Shown piece after piece: positions 24,246-37,832 of a stretch of DNA of 64,000 bases. This DNA is from Pipra filicauda. Lineage: Eukaryota; Chordata; Aves; Passeriformes; Pipridae. Position numbers and translations under genes: made by a program. The DNA lies in contig NW_024104351.1 of the NCBI RefSeq assembly GCF_003945595.2, positions 930,001 through 994,000 of the forward strand, in the 5' to 3' direction. Under the pieces are notes generated by a model, which saw nothing but the letters and a program-made list of their open reading frames with translations, had not been told where the DNA came from and did not search any database. Each line of letters starts with the position of its first letter. Position 1 is the first letter of the stretch.

Positions 24246-25693
24246 TCACTTGAAAACTTTCCTTTAACATGACGCTTCTTGTCTGTATAAGATGTGGCAT
24301 GCACTGCTGTTATAAACAAATTATAATAATTTCTCCTGCATATCCAACAGCTGAAATGTATGTTATTGATTTTTACTTTTCTTTAGTTAAGATGTCTCAA
24401 TGGCTTATCTCCTTGGCTATCTTTGCCACAGTTAGGTCAACTCCTAAACCAAGTACAATCCAGTCCTGCACAAAGAATTAAACGATCAGTCTTCGTGCAT
24501 CCAGTGTGAAATTACATCTCTGGAAAAGGTGATGTTGTTGCTCAGAAATTGATTACTTAGCTAGATAAATTTATGATCTCCCAGAAGAAGCATTAATCAC
24601 CAAGACACACTAAAACCAGTCGATTTGAAGACAATGGCAAAAGTTTATGTCTAAGTATAGGGAAGCCTTGGCTAAACAATTATTTCTCTTTCCATAAGGT
24701 GGAAGAGTAGATATGAATGTCATGTCAGATATGATCGATCACTATTCAGGAGCTTATAGTTGTGCATAATAGGCTATGTATTAGAAACAAAAAGGTTTCG
24801 TTGCTACTCTGAGGATCCAGTTTGTCTTCCTGCAAAGAGATAGGTGATTTACCATCTCTTTAAAACAAAAACATAACCTCCCTGGGCAAGACAAGACACA
24901 AGAAATGGTTCTATTTCCATTTGACAGAAAGGAGCAATGCCCACAGCAAGGCATATCTCTAACAGCATGTTAACAAGTGAACTGCAGGAATTCATGACTG
25001 TTTGGAAAACAGGCAGATAGGGAGTATATTCTGATTAAGGATTTCTGTAAATACTATGGAGAACTTTAGTCAGTGAGTATTATTCTGCTTAGAGTAGGAA
25101 AGAGGCTACAGGATGCAGAACTAGTTATCGGTTAATTAAAGAGGATTACAACTGATCAAGTTACGGTTACCTTCTATTTGATTGCAATCTCTAAAGGATT
25201 ATTTTTACAATACAAAATCAGTGGCAGATTATATGTAGTCTGCTGTTAAATCATCAGAAAATTTTTTTTACTGTACAACTGGTTAGCTTTTTCATTTTAC
25301 TATTAAAAAAAAAAGATGTACTATAAATACATCCAAAAGTGCCATTACCCCTTTGTGATGTTTGGAATGGTTAGTGTCAGTGTTTTATAAGATGATTGGT
25401 TTGTGTTTGGGTTTTTTTTTTTCTTTCTCTTTTGTCAAAGGACAATTTGATGGGTTAGGCTTTATATATCCTCTTTTCTTTCTGAAAAGAAAGAGGAAAC
25501 ATAGCATTTAGTTGTGAAAGCAACTAAAATGAAAGTATTTTGTGCCAGATGGGATTTTTATGAGCTGTTTGTCACTATATACCAGTCTTGTTAAGGAGCA
25601 ATCATTTTCTGCTTCATTACACTAAGATAGCTCTGTTTAGGGTTCCACTCAGCTGTGAAATTACTTTAAAACTTCTATAAGGAATAGAGATGG

Positions 25694-25698
<5 letters not shown>
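24246..25698. other. Unassigned sequence, no gene seen
   Basis: Nothing recognised. A short near-palindrome of TTTCTTT/AAAGAAA type lies at about 25472-25498. Confidence 0.55.

Positions 25699-25745
<47 letters not shown>
25699..25745. repeat. Poly(A) tract, 47 bp
   Basis: An uninterrupted run of 47 A on the plus strand. Upstream sequence shows no cDNA-like or LINE 3' end, so I do not call it a retrocopy tail. Its length makes assembly length error likely. Confidence 0.95.
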
Positions 25746-25747
<2 letters not shown>

Positions 25748-28700
25748 TTCCTAACACAGTGTAAAGAACAGAAATAAAAACAAAAAAAAAAACCCCATGC
25801 ACTGTTTTTTTGGAAGTAGAGAGGAATATAGAAATATTACATTGTGTACTTACACTTAATCTGGTGGTTTAAGATGTAAAGAGAATCCAGAGTACTATTA
25901 TTTTCTGCACCTAAAAAAAGTAATGTTCATGTCAGTCTACATAGAAAAACTAGGAAGACATTAGGAAAAAAAATATTGGTTTCTTTATGCTGCTTTGACA
26001 AAATGCAAATGAAAGAATTAGATGAACAGAGATACCAGTATGAAAATACTGGGCCAGATCCTCATCTGCTATCCATCAATGACCCTAGACAGGATTATGT
26101 TGTTCTTATGTTTTTCTTGAGTGTAAGCTCTGGATCTTTAAACCTTTGCATCTTGCCCCAGACAATTTCAATTTAACATAGTCCCCTGGGAGCCCTAAGT
26201 GACCCTGAGAAAAGCAAGTGCCAGTGGAGTTTCTTCTAAGCATTCCTGCTCCAGGGCCCTGAGCAGTGCTCATGACATGATTTACATGTCCAAGTCAGTC
26301 ATTGATCCAGACATCTGTCAAAGGTTTTATATGTTTACCTGACAAAATTTAACTTTCTCTGGGTTTACTCATGCAAATTCACACATGGGACTCTATTCAT
26401 ATGCTTGGCATTCATGTCGTCTTTTTCCCTAAGATACCAAGACTCTTTTTCTTAATGCATACATCCAGTCTTTCTGAATATAATGGTATTTATTAAATCA
26501 TATTTGATTCATTCATATGTTTAATTTTGGAAAATGTTGACTTCCAATAAAATATATTAAATACTTTCTTAAATAAAACTTGGCTCTTCTGTCCTGAAAT
26601 GACTTCTTACTAACTCCTGAAATCAATCTAAACCATGTTGCCAAATTTCCTAGCCACCAAGAAACAGCTGGTACTGCTATATATCTGATACACCTTCCTG
26701 ATCAGTCTGTGTACTTCTTCATTACTCCCACTGGAACAAGGTCTCCTTCTGGCTGAGCAGCATTCCTATTTTCATCTATGAATGCTACAAACAGTTATAG
26801 CACATCATTTAAAACATCACAGTATTGATCCCAGTGTCCATGTGATCAAACTTCTCCTGTGTTACGTTTTAATTTAATTCTTTCATGCATACTTTTGTTA
26901 CTTTCTGTACCGATTTCACTGTGTTACATTTGAAATATCTCTTTGTGGTAATTCTTCCCCATAATTATGTTTCAGCCCCTTTTTTCCAGTCATTTCTTTT
27001 TCTGTCTTATTTTAATGTCACATCAAATCTTTATTCTATGATTAGACTCTGTATTATCTGCAATAAAAAATCTTTATTCTTAGTATATCTCCTCATGATT
27101 CTGTGGACAGACCATCAGGAAAGAGGCTTGCCACAAGTTTAAGCTGGGCTGCAGGAACATGGTCGACCCCTCTATAGCCAATAGTCAAAAACCATTTAGT
27201 GAGCAGCTCTTCTTTGTCCTGCCCCACTCATACTGGTGTGGATTCAATTTTGGCATATGTTCATGTAGAAAAAGTTGATCTCTGTCAGCCCCTCACTTCC
27301 TACGAATGTTTTAAAAGTTAATCAATCAAATTGTCTGACCCTAACCCCACATCCATAGTCCTTGGGTCTGCTGCTGGGAATGGTCTATTCTTTCATCAGC
27401 AAATCCCTGCAGTTGGAAGCTTTCCCTTAACCTGCAAGACCATTGTCAAGCTCCTTCTTGCTGATTCTGCGTGGGCTGTTGAGAAAGACACATTCTCTGA
27501 CTTTCGCATTCTTTCTACTGATGGGCAAGAAAGAAATTAATTTATATCTGCTGTAAGAATGGTGCACACCACAGTGTCCTGGGAATGGTTGAACCTGGAG
27601 AAATCAAATGGTCTGCTTCATCACTGTCATTCACTTCTAACCTTCTACTTCAGCTGAGACAATCCCCCAATGTTGTATTTACCTTGGGACTCCCCAAAGG
27701 GAGAGCTTCTAAACTTCTGGATTCAGACATACTCCCTGCTACTTCATCATATTCCACAGAGAACTTCCTTAATGTTGGAAAATCTCAACAGGACATCCAT
27801 ATAGGAGGTAATCACACTAGACCACTTTATAACAGCACTTAAGCCTGTTATTTGTCCATCTTTTAGTGATATCTCTTTTGGGATGAGATGAAATATGGTC
27901 AACACTCAGGCAACACTTCTGAAAAAGAAGACAGTAGCTGATGAATATCGATAAGTAGGTTTCCCATTGTACTATCCCAAGTTTTATCAAGAACAACTTT
28001 TATAGAATGTTTGGTCTAGATGAAAACATTTAAATAGAGGCAATTTGTGCTTGAGAAATTTCTATGTTGAAAACCTGGGTACATATTGTCTTTATGCATA
28101 TGCATTTACAGAAGTGGAAAACAGAAGTCACATGAGTAGGAATTAAAAAGTTCTGCTCTTTTGAGGGGCCTTGGTTTTTACATTTACTTATATATTCTTT
28201 TTACCAGTTCAAAATTTTCTTTGTCTCCTGATCATGTTTGCCATGAGGAACTGATTATTTTAAAGTGCTTTAATTAGGTGTTAAATTTGCAATTTAAATT
28301 CACCTGACTTATGTATGAGTCTTCATGAGTCAGGTGCATGTTCTATGAAATGTAGGAAGTCATATTTTTATCATTACTGAAGCTGCGTTCTTACTTCAGA
28401 AAATCAGTATCACTAATTGCACTTTTTCTTGCCAGTTTCATGTTGTCTATGTTAAATCTTCTTAGTTTCTGACTAAACCAAATTTCCCAATAATACTAAA
28501 TTGATGCACCCTTTCCTAAAAGCTCTTTTAATGTTTGTCTAACATATCTAGTAATTTTATACAGCTTCTATTGATAATAATGGATAAGCAAATTGCAAGT
28601 GAGATTAATTTACATGCAAATAATGAGTAAGTTATCCCTCCCAAAGAATTGCATAGTGAATTACTTCACACTCACATTGTAACTTTGGATCAGTTTCTGA

Positions 28701-31700
28701 AGGTGCATTAGCATGGAGGTGTGATCCCTCTACAAACACTGCTATCTGTACTTACAGCTGTTTAAGGACTTACGTGGTTGCTCAGCTCTTCATACTTGGG
28801 GATTGAAACACAGATGTTATAAAGTTCATCTGTCTTTGACTCAAGCGTTACTCTTACAATACATATTTTATTGACAGGTTTTCAAAGAGCTGCAAACCCT
28901 TAGGATGGCCTGAGAGTAGCATTTTAATTATCTTCTAAACCTCCTCTTGCACAGCACACTAAGAATTGTTGCATTTTGGAATGACTGGCAACGTCCAGGT
29001 CACACCATGGGCAATATATGGGTCTGTTTAGACTTGTGAGTGTTAATATTAACTGCCTTTTAATAGAAAGGTGGGATCATAGTATCTAATCACCAAGGAG
29101 AAAGTGTGGGGGTATTGACGAACCTTTTTCGGCATTTTTTCATCTCTTAGAGTTTGCCTTGTAATGAGAGATTTTCCTGCAGCTCTTCAGCCCCTAATGA
29201 ACTTGGGAGAAAAGGTGAAAAAAATAATGTGAAAATGCCTTCTCTGGCATTACTTTTGTATGCAGTGTACAGAATATTAGTGTTCCAGGCTTTGGTTCAC
29301 TCTAACTCTGTAAGACTTATAGATCTTTGAGTTATATATAGAATAGCCATGAATCCCAATGTACCAAGATAGTGGACAGTACTTGATCCCATAAATCATA
29401 TTCTCATATGCAAATTCAGTTATTCAAATGCTCGTAAGACAAATGTGGTCATTCACAAAGACATGGACCAATTTAATCTAATTTTAGATCTGATTAATAA
29501 TCAGATTTTAGATCTGATTTTAAAAAGATAACTGGGTTGAAATTTTATGGTAATGTAACCTAACAGTTGGCAACTGAGAGGAAGAATAGAGAAAAGAAAC
29601 ACTCAAATATGTGATCTGCATTGTATTTTTTACAATCGATTGTGGAAAACATAGTTTTATTTAATTTAGATGATAATACAAGCTATCCAATATAAAGAGA
29701 TTTTTTTGCTATAAGTTCTATGAACAAAAAGTACATGACTTTTTATGCAAAAAAAGAGATGATATTAAAATTTTATTTAGTTTGTGTTTTTCTCAATGGA
29801 TAGATTCAGGGGCTAGCACTGGCAGATATCATGCCATGGGGAGAAAAGGAGTTCAAAAAAGTGCAGGGAACCTAATTATGGGATCTTAAAGAAGCTGTTT
29901 TAAGCCACATGAATGTTGGAAAATCAGGTGGTAAGTTTAGGAGACTGGCTACCTCGACCATAGACCTTTGAAAAGGAATTCACGGGTCAACAATCTTATA
30001 GGAAAAAAAACACATAAGGATTAGCTTTAGACATACTTTGAGTAATGATAAAATAAACAGGCATTTAGGCTTCTTTTTTTGTATAAAAGCCCATTCATTA
30101 TACAACTTCTTTGTGTAAGTGGAAGTATGTATTTTTGTCAGAGGTACATTTCTCTACTAGAGAAATAAAGAAAAGGAGCACAGCAAAGCTCTGGAAAGAG
30201 GTTTTGAGAATACCTTTATATTTGCACAAAGTACTAAAATTCTTTCATGTTATACCATTCATTGTTAAGATATTGGTACACCAGAAAAATGCTTTGGACT
30301 ATTCTGACCCTTGGGGACCATTTCTGTGTTGTTGGCATCTCTGTAGAAAAATGTTTGAGCAACATCTTATGCTTTCGGGGGTCACTGTTTCTTCTAGTCA
30401 TATAGTTAGTTGTGTTTTACCATCTTGAACTAGCATGGGATTGATGTTTACTATTACAGTTACACTTACAACTACTGTAATTTTCTCCCAATATGTGAGA
30501 AGAAAATCAAGCTATTGAGTACAGATTTTTCTGTCCAAGTGAACTAAAATCAGAAAAAACAAAATAAGTAGTACAAAAGGGTAGAAAATTTGATTTCTTT
30601 AACTGCTTCTTGGGCTATTGAAATCAAAATAGCTCCTAGCATAGACACATTTAACAGTCTGAAATGAGAGTCTTAACTGATAGAAAAAGACATAACTCTC
30701 TTTGACAGCCAAAGGCGATTTTACCTCACTTGAGGATCTATTTTACAGTATTTTTCTCATACAATGTCCCTACCCTATTAAAACTACTGAAAAAAAAGTC
30801 AAAATCTGTCCTTTGGCCACTGATTATGACCTGATGTGTTACACGCTAGCTAAAGCCATATTTCAAACTGAATGCACTTCAAAACAGTGAAAAGCTTGAG
30901 AATCCAACTAAGGAAAGTTTAAATGACTAAATCCACAATTTGAAAATAAAGAAGCAGTTGATTTGTTTGCCTGCAGAGACTTTGCAGGCAGATTTTATTA
31001 TGAAAAAGCTCAAGTCCTCCAGGCCTAGTGACAGCTGAATCCTACAAATCTGCTGCATTGGCAGTAACTCTTAGAAGAGATATATGCATCTCCTTTTCCT
31101 GTTAAATATAGGTGTTACATCTTCAGTGTTACTGGTGCTGAGTATACAAGTTTCCATCATAAAGATGAAGAAATAGACAGTTACTCTTGGGTGGCTCTAC
31201 CAGATAGGCTTTTATAAACTTGCTATACTTCAGAATGTCAGGCATTTCTTTATTTCAAAAAAACCTAAAAGGATAAAACTCACAAAAAAGAAATTTAGAA
31301 TTAGAGGAACCAAACTTATGAGCAAATCTGTTTTCCTTACAACCCCGTACCATTTCACCTCTTCCTCTGCTTCCTTTTTTTTTTTTTAATGCTTCAAACT
31401 TCTCAAACCTTTCCATGTTTTTTAGAGGGAATAATAGTTTGGTTGGGGTTTTTTTCCTGCAAACTGATGGATTTTTTGCTTGATTTTTTATGGCTGTAGA
31501 TTTTTGAGATTAAAAATCAAAATCCTCCCTTTAGATACTCTAAGTATTTTATTGCTCCTATTGAGATAGCTTCCTAGGGCTAGAAGAGTTATCTTTTCCT
31601 CTAGAAGAAGAGCAACAGCAATTATGTATGAGCCACAGAGAGACCAAAGGATCATGCTGGAAACTGGCAATTTCTGAAAAAGCATCTACATTTCCAGCTA

Positions 31701-32419
31701 CAAGTTTTTACTAGATATTAGAAGATAATTCCACAAAGAGTTTATTAATTGCCAGCCAGAAGACCTTGAATATTAACTGGCTGCTGTTAGCAGATACAGG
31801 TGTTCACACTGAGAATCACACTAAATTTTCAATGAAGATTTTGCCTAAGTCCCAACCCTTTATGTGGGATCAGAGTCCACTCTGTTAAATGACATGCAAA
31901 TCTTGCTCAGATGGGAGTTCTAAAGGAAGATTTGGGTCCCTAAAGGCTTTTGAAGTGCAAAGGACTTCTGAATCCAGATGTCTTCTAAATTGCCATTCTA
32001 TAATCTCTTCTTTGGTGAACACAAATATGATTTTTTGGCTGAAGCTTTCCTACATTCTTTTTGTAGTTGCCCACCATTATCCCAGGCAAGCTGCTAGGTG
32101 TCTCAACTTCAGAGAATTACATAAATGAAGTGTGACTAAAGCCTGTGAAGAACTTGGTCCAGTAGAGATGCACTGAGCTACAGTTCATCACAAGTAGTAC
32201 CCTTGGCAGGGACCTTGAAGCTTGGGGAAAAGGCAAGCACCTATTCAGACACATTTTTCTCAGATACAGGACTCTAGTTATCCCAGTGCCCTGGGATATT
32301 CTACCTCTCCTCTAACCACCTCCCTTGGTGGTCATGGTTACCTCAAACCCCATGTCATCCCTACCTTGTGTATATCTTGTACACAATAGTACAGTGTCAT
32401 CTCACTGTAAGAAAATGTA
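25746..32419. other. Unassigned sequence, no gene seen
   Basis: Mostly AT-rich DNA. A somewhat GC-richer stretch at about 27120-27840 has two tandem open frames of 69 and 85 residues without recognisable motifs. An internally repetitive palindromic patch lies at 29481-29520, in which TTTTAGATCTGATT occurs twice around an inverted AATCAG. Confidence 0.5.
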
Positions 32420-32502
32420 GACATGGCTCTTAGGAACATAGTTTAGTCGTGGACTTGTCCATGTTTGGTTTACGGTTGGACTTGATTATCTTAATGGTTT
32501 TT
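32420..32502 (+). repeat. CR1 3' end, 5' half, interrupted by a second CR1
   Basis: GACATGGCTCTTAGGAACAT, AGTTTAGTCGTGGACTTG and GGTTGGACTTGATTATC are the terminal part of a CR1 3' UTR. The match breaks inside the T run where AAGGTCTTTTCC is expected. It resumes at 32956 after another CR1. Confidence 0.75.
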
Positions 32503-32955
32503 ATTAATATCTTTATTGATGATCTGGATAAGTGGATTGAGTCTATCATTAGCAAATTTCCAGATGACACCAAGGTGGGGGAAGTGTTGATCTGAAGGGT
32601 AGGAGGGAGGCTCAGGGGAGACCTCATCACTCTCTGTAACTATCTGAAAAGAGGTTGTAGCCAGGTGAGTGTCGGTCTCTTCTCCCAGGCAACTAGCAAT
32701 AAGACAAGAGACCACAGTCTTAAGCTGCAGCAGGGGAGGTTTGGGTTGGATATTAGAAGTTCTTCACAGAAAAGGTGACTGTGCATTAGAATGGGCTGCC
32801 CAGGGAGGTGGTGGAGTCACCATATCTGGAGGTGTTTAAGAAACGACTGGATGAGGCACTTCGTGCCATGGTCTAGTTGACAAGGTGGTGTTCAGTAGAC
32901 TTGATGATCTCAGAGGTCTTTTTCTATCGCAGCTGATTCTGTGATTCTGTGATTC
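32503..32955 (+). repeat. CR1 LINE, internally deleted, nested in another CR1
   Basis: It starts in the coding region (CTTTATTGATGATCTGGATA, the F-I-D-D-L-D-like stretch, then CCAGATGACACCAAG for the next segment). It then jumps at about 32596-32605 from GATCTGAAGGGTAGGA to GGGAGGCTCAGGGGAGACC, which belongs near the ORF end. The RT C-terminal part is thus deleted, with AGGAGG-like microhomology at the joint. The 3' UTR follows: GGATATTAGAAGTTCTTCAC, GGGCTGCCCAGGGAGGTGG, GGTGCCATGG-like sequence, GACTTGATGATCTCAGAGG. The tail is GATTCTGTGATTCTGTGATTC. It cannot encode a functional enzyme. Confidence 0.85.
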
Positions 32956-32997
32956 TTTTGCAACATAAATTATCCTAGTATTTTATGATTCTATGAC
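32956..32997 (+). repeat. CR1 3' end, last 40 bp after the nested copy
   Basis: TTTTGCAACATAAATTATCC then TAGTATTTTATGATTCTATG is the expected continuation of the outer CR1 (its CTTTTCCAACCTAAAT-like segment and terminal octamers). It rejoins the piece at 32420-32502. Confidence 0.65.
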
Positions 32998-34984
32998 TTG
33001 AATCAAATCCTGCTGTAAATTACCAACCTTACTGTTGAAATATTTCAGTTTTTTAAAGACATGTCCTTCATCTTTTATTCTCTCTCTGCATTGACTTGAT
33101 GACCTCTTATTTTTCTCTTTTTTTCAGTCTCTTGGATAAGTTTTCAGTTAGGAGATGGCATATTTCCTAAATTCACAGACATCATAGGCCTTTTCAGGGA
33201 ACCTCTGACCCTCTGGGATTGGCTTCTGATAAGCCAACAACATGCTCAGGCAACATCTGCCCTAAAGCATATAGAGAAAAGAAAGATGAGGCAACACACA
33301 AAGTATTTATCCATAAAATGTAAACATAAATGCACAAAGAGGTATTTATTTAAGGAGGTAGCAACCTTGTGTTGTAGGAAATAGCTGGGAAAACAAGTAG
33401 GACTTCCCAAATTTTTTGAGAAAGCTTAAATAGTTATCAAAACTGGATTTGAAGTAAGCAAGTGTAATATTTGTCCATACAATGAAAGCTCCACTGAGGG
33501 TGAACAGCTTGGGACACTCGTGTACAGCCGATGAAGATGTTTCTGTGAGGTAAAATGGGTGAAATACCTAGCATTTATTGTGGGATACTGCAAACCTGTT
33601 GTCTCCACAGTCTCTGCAGGCCTTACTGTTTGCTGTCCTGCTCTGGTTGGACTGCAGCAATGGCAACTTTACTATTTCCTTTTTTTCTCTCATGAGTATG
33701 GGCAACATCAGAGACACTCATAGCAGCTTGCTATTCTCAGTCACAATTCAGGGACTTCTGCTTTCCCCTGCACACCAGATAAATAAGCTGAGACTCAAAT
33801 ATACATAGGGGAAAATAAAAGATTTTCGAGCATGGGTAGTAAAGGGATTTAGACTAAGATAATTGACTCTTCTTCAAGCATAAGCTGTAAGTGCTGGGGA
33901 TTAGTGTTAAAGAACATTCTGTTTTGTTTTTTTTTTCTTTTTGGTAAGTCTCCTGTTGTCAATGTGTTTCTTATTTAATTAATACCACAGATAGTAAATC
34001 ATTGCTTTGCTTCCAAATTGTGAGAGCGTTAGCCACTTTCAGAGTACAAGCTGTTGAAGTGTGAAAAGAACTCCAAACAAATGTACACTTCAAAATTATT
34101 ATTTTACCCTAGAGACTTAATTTATACAAAACAGATTACTGGAATACAATAAAATTCCAGTCAAAACATAAGTCATCAATTTTCTGTTGAGTGAAGCATA
34201 ACTTAAATTATGAGGATTTAATTATAGTAATTATTATACAGTTGGGGTTGAAAGGTGATTCATGTTCTGAGCTTAATTTTTTTTTGCTTCCTTTTCTTTA
34301 TTTCTCATTAGATTCACTTTATATGTTCCCAAAAATCTTTCTCTTATAAGAGTAACTAAGTCACTCCATAACTGTGACTTTGTTTTCTCAGAAGCTGGTT
34401 GAATTTTGAAGGCAATAAAATAAAACATTTTCAAAATCCAGAGCATGGCTCTGGTTAGTGCAGTAGCTCACACTTGGCACTTAAGATCTCTGAAGAGATT
34501 GGTCCATTATGGTTTAGCATGCAAGAGTGCCATTTTGAAAACACTTCCCTGTCACAGGAGCATGCTGCCTCCAACTTCCTTATTGCCTCTAGACATTTCT
34601 TGTCTGGAGACCGATCAACAGCTACACTGTGGTTTCTCAGTACATATATTGCATTTTAATGCATTGTCCCTCTTCCTGTTGCTTAGCACCCTTATTCCTC
34701 TATATCTGGCTTTTCCTACCCTGCCTAGTGGGAGTGATGAGCTGTCAGCTCCCTATCCTGCCTAATTGTCCACTCTGTAGAAGCCTCATAGCCTGTTACC
34801 TTGGCCTAAAATCACTGATACAGAGGACAGGTGAAGGAGCTGAGTCATCAGTTACAACTCAGCTGCCAAGGGAATGATTTGGCAAAACTCTCAGTATGTG
34901 GCAATATGCAGAGGGAAAGGGAGGAGCTGTAAGTCTAAACCCAGAGTCAGTCCACTGTGTTTGCTGGCATGGGATCAGCGGTGA
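32998..34984. other. Unassigned sequence, no gene seen
   Basis: Nothing recognised. A 106-residue open frame on the plus strand at 34445-34765 has no domain or homology I recognise. Confidence 0.5.
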
Positions 34985-35080
34985 TGATTCAGATTAGAAG
35001 GGGTTTCAGGAGGTCTCTTATGCAGCCCTCTGCTCAAAGCAGGGTAAGCTCTGAGCTCAGATCAGGTTCCCTCAGAAGCT
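34985..35080 (-). repeat. Old CR1 3' end fragment
   Basis: GATTCAGATTAGAAGGGGTT, TCAGGAGGTCTCTTATGCAG, CCCTCTGCTCAAAGCAGGGT resembles the reverse complement of a diverged CR1 tail of the type with CTGCTCAAAGCAGGG. It is older than the other copies. Confidence 0.55.
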
Positions 35081-37832
35081 TCAGCTGAATGGTTTGCTGC
35101 CAACATAGCTGTCTGTGCCTAGTTTTCCCTCACCTTTAGGAACATAAATACTTAGTCCTGTACTCCCACAGAGAGCAAGGCAAACAAGAAAGCTTAATTC
35201 TGATTTTACATCTAAATTAATTTCATAATTTTCCTATTTTGAACTGTTTTGTCATGTGTCCTAGAAAAGATATGTGTCTTTGTAACGTATTATTTAACTT
35301 TCATCTGATCTTTACTACTTTTTGACAGCCTTTACTTTCAAAATCCAAATACTTTTAGCATGCTATGTTCTTAGGGGAATAAATGCGGGTTCTAAACTCT
35401 TGTATATTGGGATTATCATAGATGCCATATAAAAAAATGAAGCTAGAAGGACAACTTTCCATTCAAAGTTGTCTTCTGTATAGGCAAAGTGGTCAAACTG
35501 ATCTATGCAGAATTCCAGTTTTACCACATTAATTTAGATTGGTATTTATATACTGAAAATCATATGAAAATTCTTCCAATCATTTCTGTATGTAAGGCTC
35601 AAAATTTTTTCTTTGAACTTCAGATTTTTTAGTTCTTGAGATATTTTCTAATAATAAAAGTCAAAGTTCCTAGAAGATTCCTGACTTCTTTTGGGCTCCT
35701 TCAGAAATCTGATTCCAGGTCCATGGCCAGAGAAGATGTGGAGTATAAGCCAAGGAGGAATTTTTCAGTACAACTGCTCAGGACAGGCTCTGAAATGTGC
35801 TTTTGATACTTACTTTGGAGCATGGAACTCACTTCAGCTCTCCTTCAAGCAACATGAAAGTATTATTGATGCAGTTGCTAACCAATCTGACAGGGTCTCT
35901 TAATTTATTTTGCTGAAAATATTTCAATTTGTTATTATATTGGTGTAAGTGGAAGAGAAAAAATAAAAGTCAATTTCTATATGGAGGGCAGAAATCCATT
36001 TAATGCCCAGAACTCATGCATAGTTATTTTAAAAATTTTATAGTTTAAATTTATTATATTAAATAAATGGATGAAATTCCCTTAGTACGCTCCAAAGAAA
36101 AGCCTGAAAAAGAACTGTCTGCTCTCTGATAGAGTTCTAAGAGCATTTTATCCTGATGACCTGTGGAAAACTACTCGGTTTGCCCCCTTCGTTCCTTTGT
36201 ATCTGTATGGAAATTTGACTAACTTACAAATTTTTCCAAGCTGACAGTTGATTGGAGAAAGAACAGCCTAAGTAAATACTGCAAGGAAATAAAAGAACAA
36301 CCACAACTGTTCTGTTTCAAAAGTCAACGACAAACTGGCCAATTATTCTCACTCAACTATGAAACAGCCCTTACTCCATCACACAAATTAAAGGCAAGAC
36401 AGGAGTGGCTAAATCAAAGATAAGCACAGAAAGAGCATGGTTTGGAAGCCAAGTGTGTTATAGTGCAAAGATCATAGGTGTGAGGAAACAAGTTCTTTGG
36501 GGAGGAAGACCGCCAGAATAAATTCTAGAGAAAATCAGGTTTTATTAGATTTGCTGCTCATGAGATAAGTCGTATTTCTTCCTTGTTCAAAGAGTTATTT
36601 GCTCTCATTTTCTTCTTAGCTCCATAATATTATGGAGATACAGAGAGAAGTCCATGAAAATACAGTATCTAGTGATACCTGAACTAGTTGCTAGGCAGAA
36701 TTGAGATCGAGTTCACATCCATTCTCTTCATTACCCCACAATCTCTAAGTTTCCACAGCAATGACGGTAATTCAAGTTTACAGATACTGGGTGAGCTGTT
36801 TTATTATCTCTAATGTGATTCTTTGCTTTAAGACACACACACATGAGCCAGTGAAGTTTTAGAAGATGGCACGAATGCAGTGTGACCACTGTACTCAGCT
36901 GTGTGCACTGGGCTGAGGATTTGCCTTTCTGTGCATATGTTGCCTGTGATCAAGGCTTCTTTTTGGAGCAAGCAAAACATCTGTCAATTACTAATTTTTT
37001 TACTCCTTCAACTCTGTCATCTGAGTACTTTCAAGTTTAATTTTCATCTTTAATTTTGTAGTTATTGAGGTTTAATATTTTTCCTCTAGTCCATCTAATG
37101 TTCACTATGTACCTACAAATAAAAAATTCTTATATATGTGGGGAGGAATTTGAATGGATTGTACTTTTTTATTTAATGTTAAGCTGACACGTTTAAAGAA
37201 AATTAGTCAGGTATCATATTGGAGCAGAGAGAAAGGTGAAACTTGTGGCTTGCTTCCTCAGAGCAGCAAAACCAGACAGACTGAAAACCAGAGTCACAAC
37301 ATTTACATTTAACTTTTTTTTATATATTATACATGCTGGTCTTCTGCAGATATGTTAGGCAAGACATGTCTCTACATAGTCAGTTGTGTAATTATATTTT
37401 TCCACACCTGATCACATCTGTCTCCTTCTTTTCCAGTATGTAATATTATATTGCAAACCTGATTTTATTCAATAGAAATAGCTGGTCTTTCACTCCCATT
37501 CTACTTTTGTGAACATTGGAAACCAGATGTTAAAAAGAAAAGCATTTCCTGAACTGTCCATCAGTTGGACAGAAAAGGACATTCAAAAGCTCTTGCTGTT
37601 CTGCTCCTGAGCATTCTAGTAAACACCAAGCTGATCATACCACTAATAGTTAAATTTTCAGCTGACTGAGAGGCAAGTAGTCAGTCATGCACATTTTGCC
37701 AAGTTAGTCTTATCTGAAAGTGAAATAATGAACCTTTCTTTGTAGTATTTTTCTGATTTTTTTGATCATGGACTAATACAATAAAAAACAAACAAAACTT
37801 ATAGGTTTTTCTAGTGGTGTTGAATTAAAATT
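35081..37832. other. Unassigned sequence, no gene seen
   Basis: Nothing recognised. A 70-residue plus-strand frame at 35691-35903 has ordinary amino-acid composition but no splice context or family I can name. Confidence 0.5.

Noticed and set aside
25699..25745. Poly(A) as a retrocopy tail
   Set aside because: No cDNA-like or LINE sequence upstream and no flanking duplication.
26045..26090. GGGCCAGATCCTCATCTG, reminiscent of an ancient amniote repeat
   Set aside because: Match is under 25 bases with no second diagnostic segment.
30111..30428. 105-residue plus-strand frame
   Set aside because: Starts in AT-rich DNA, has no motif and no splice context.
34445..34765. 106-residue plus-strand frame with a hydrophobic stretch
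   Set aside because: No recognisable family and three overlapping frames in the same DNA; treated as chance.
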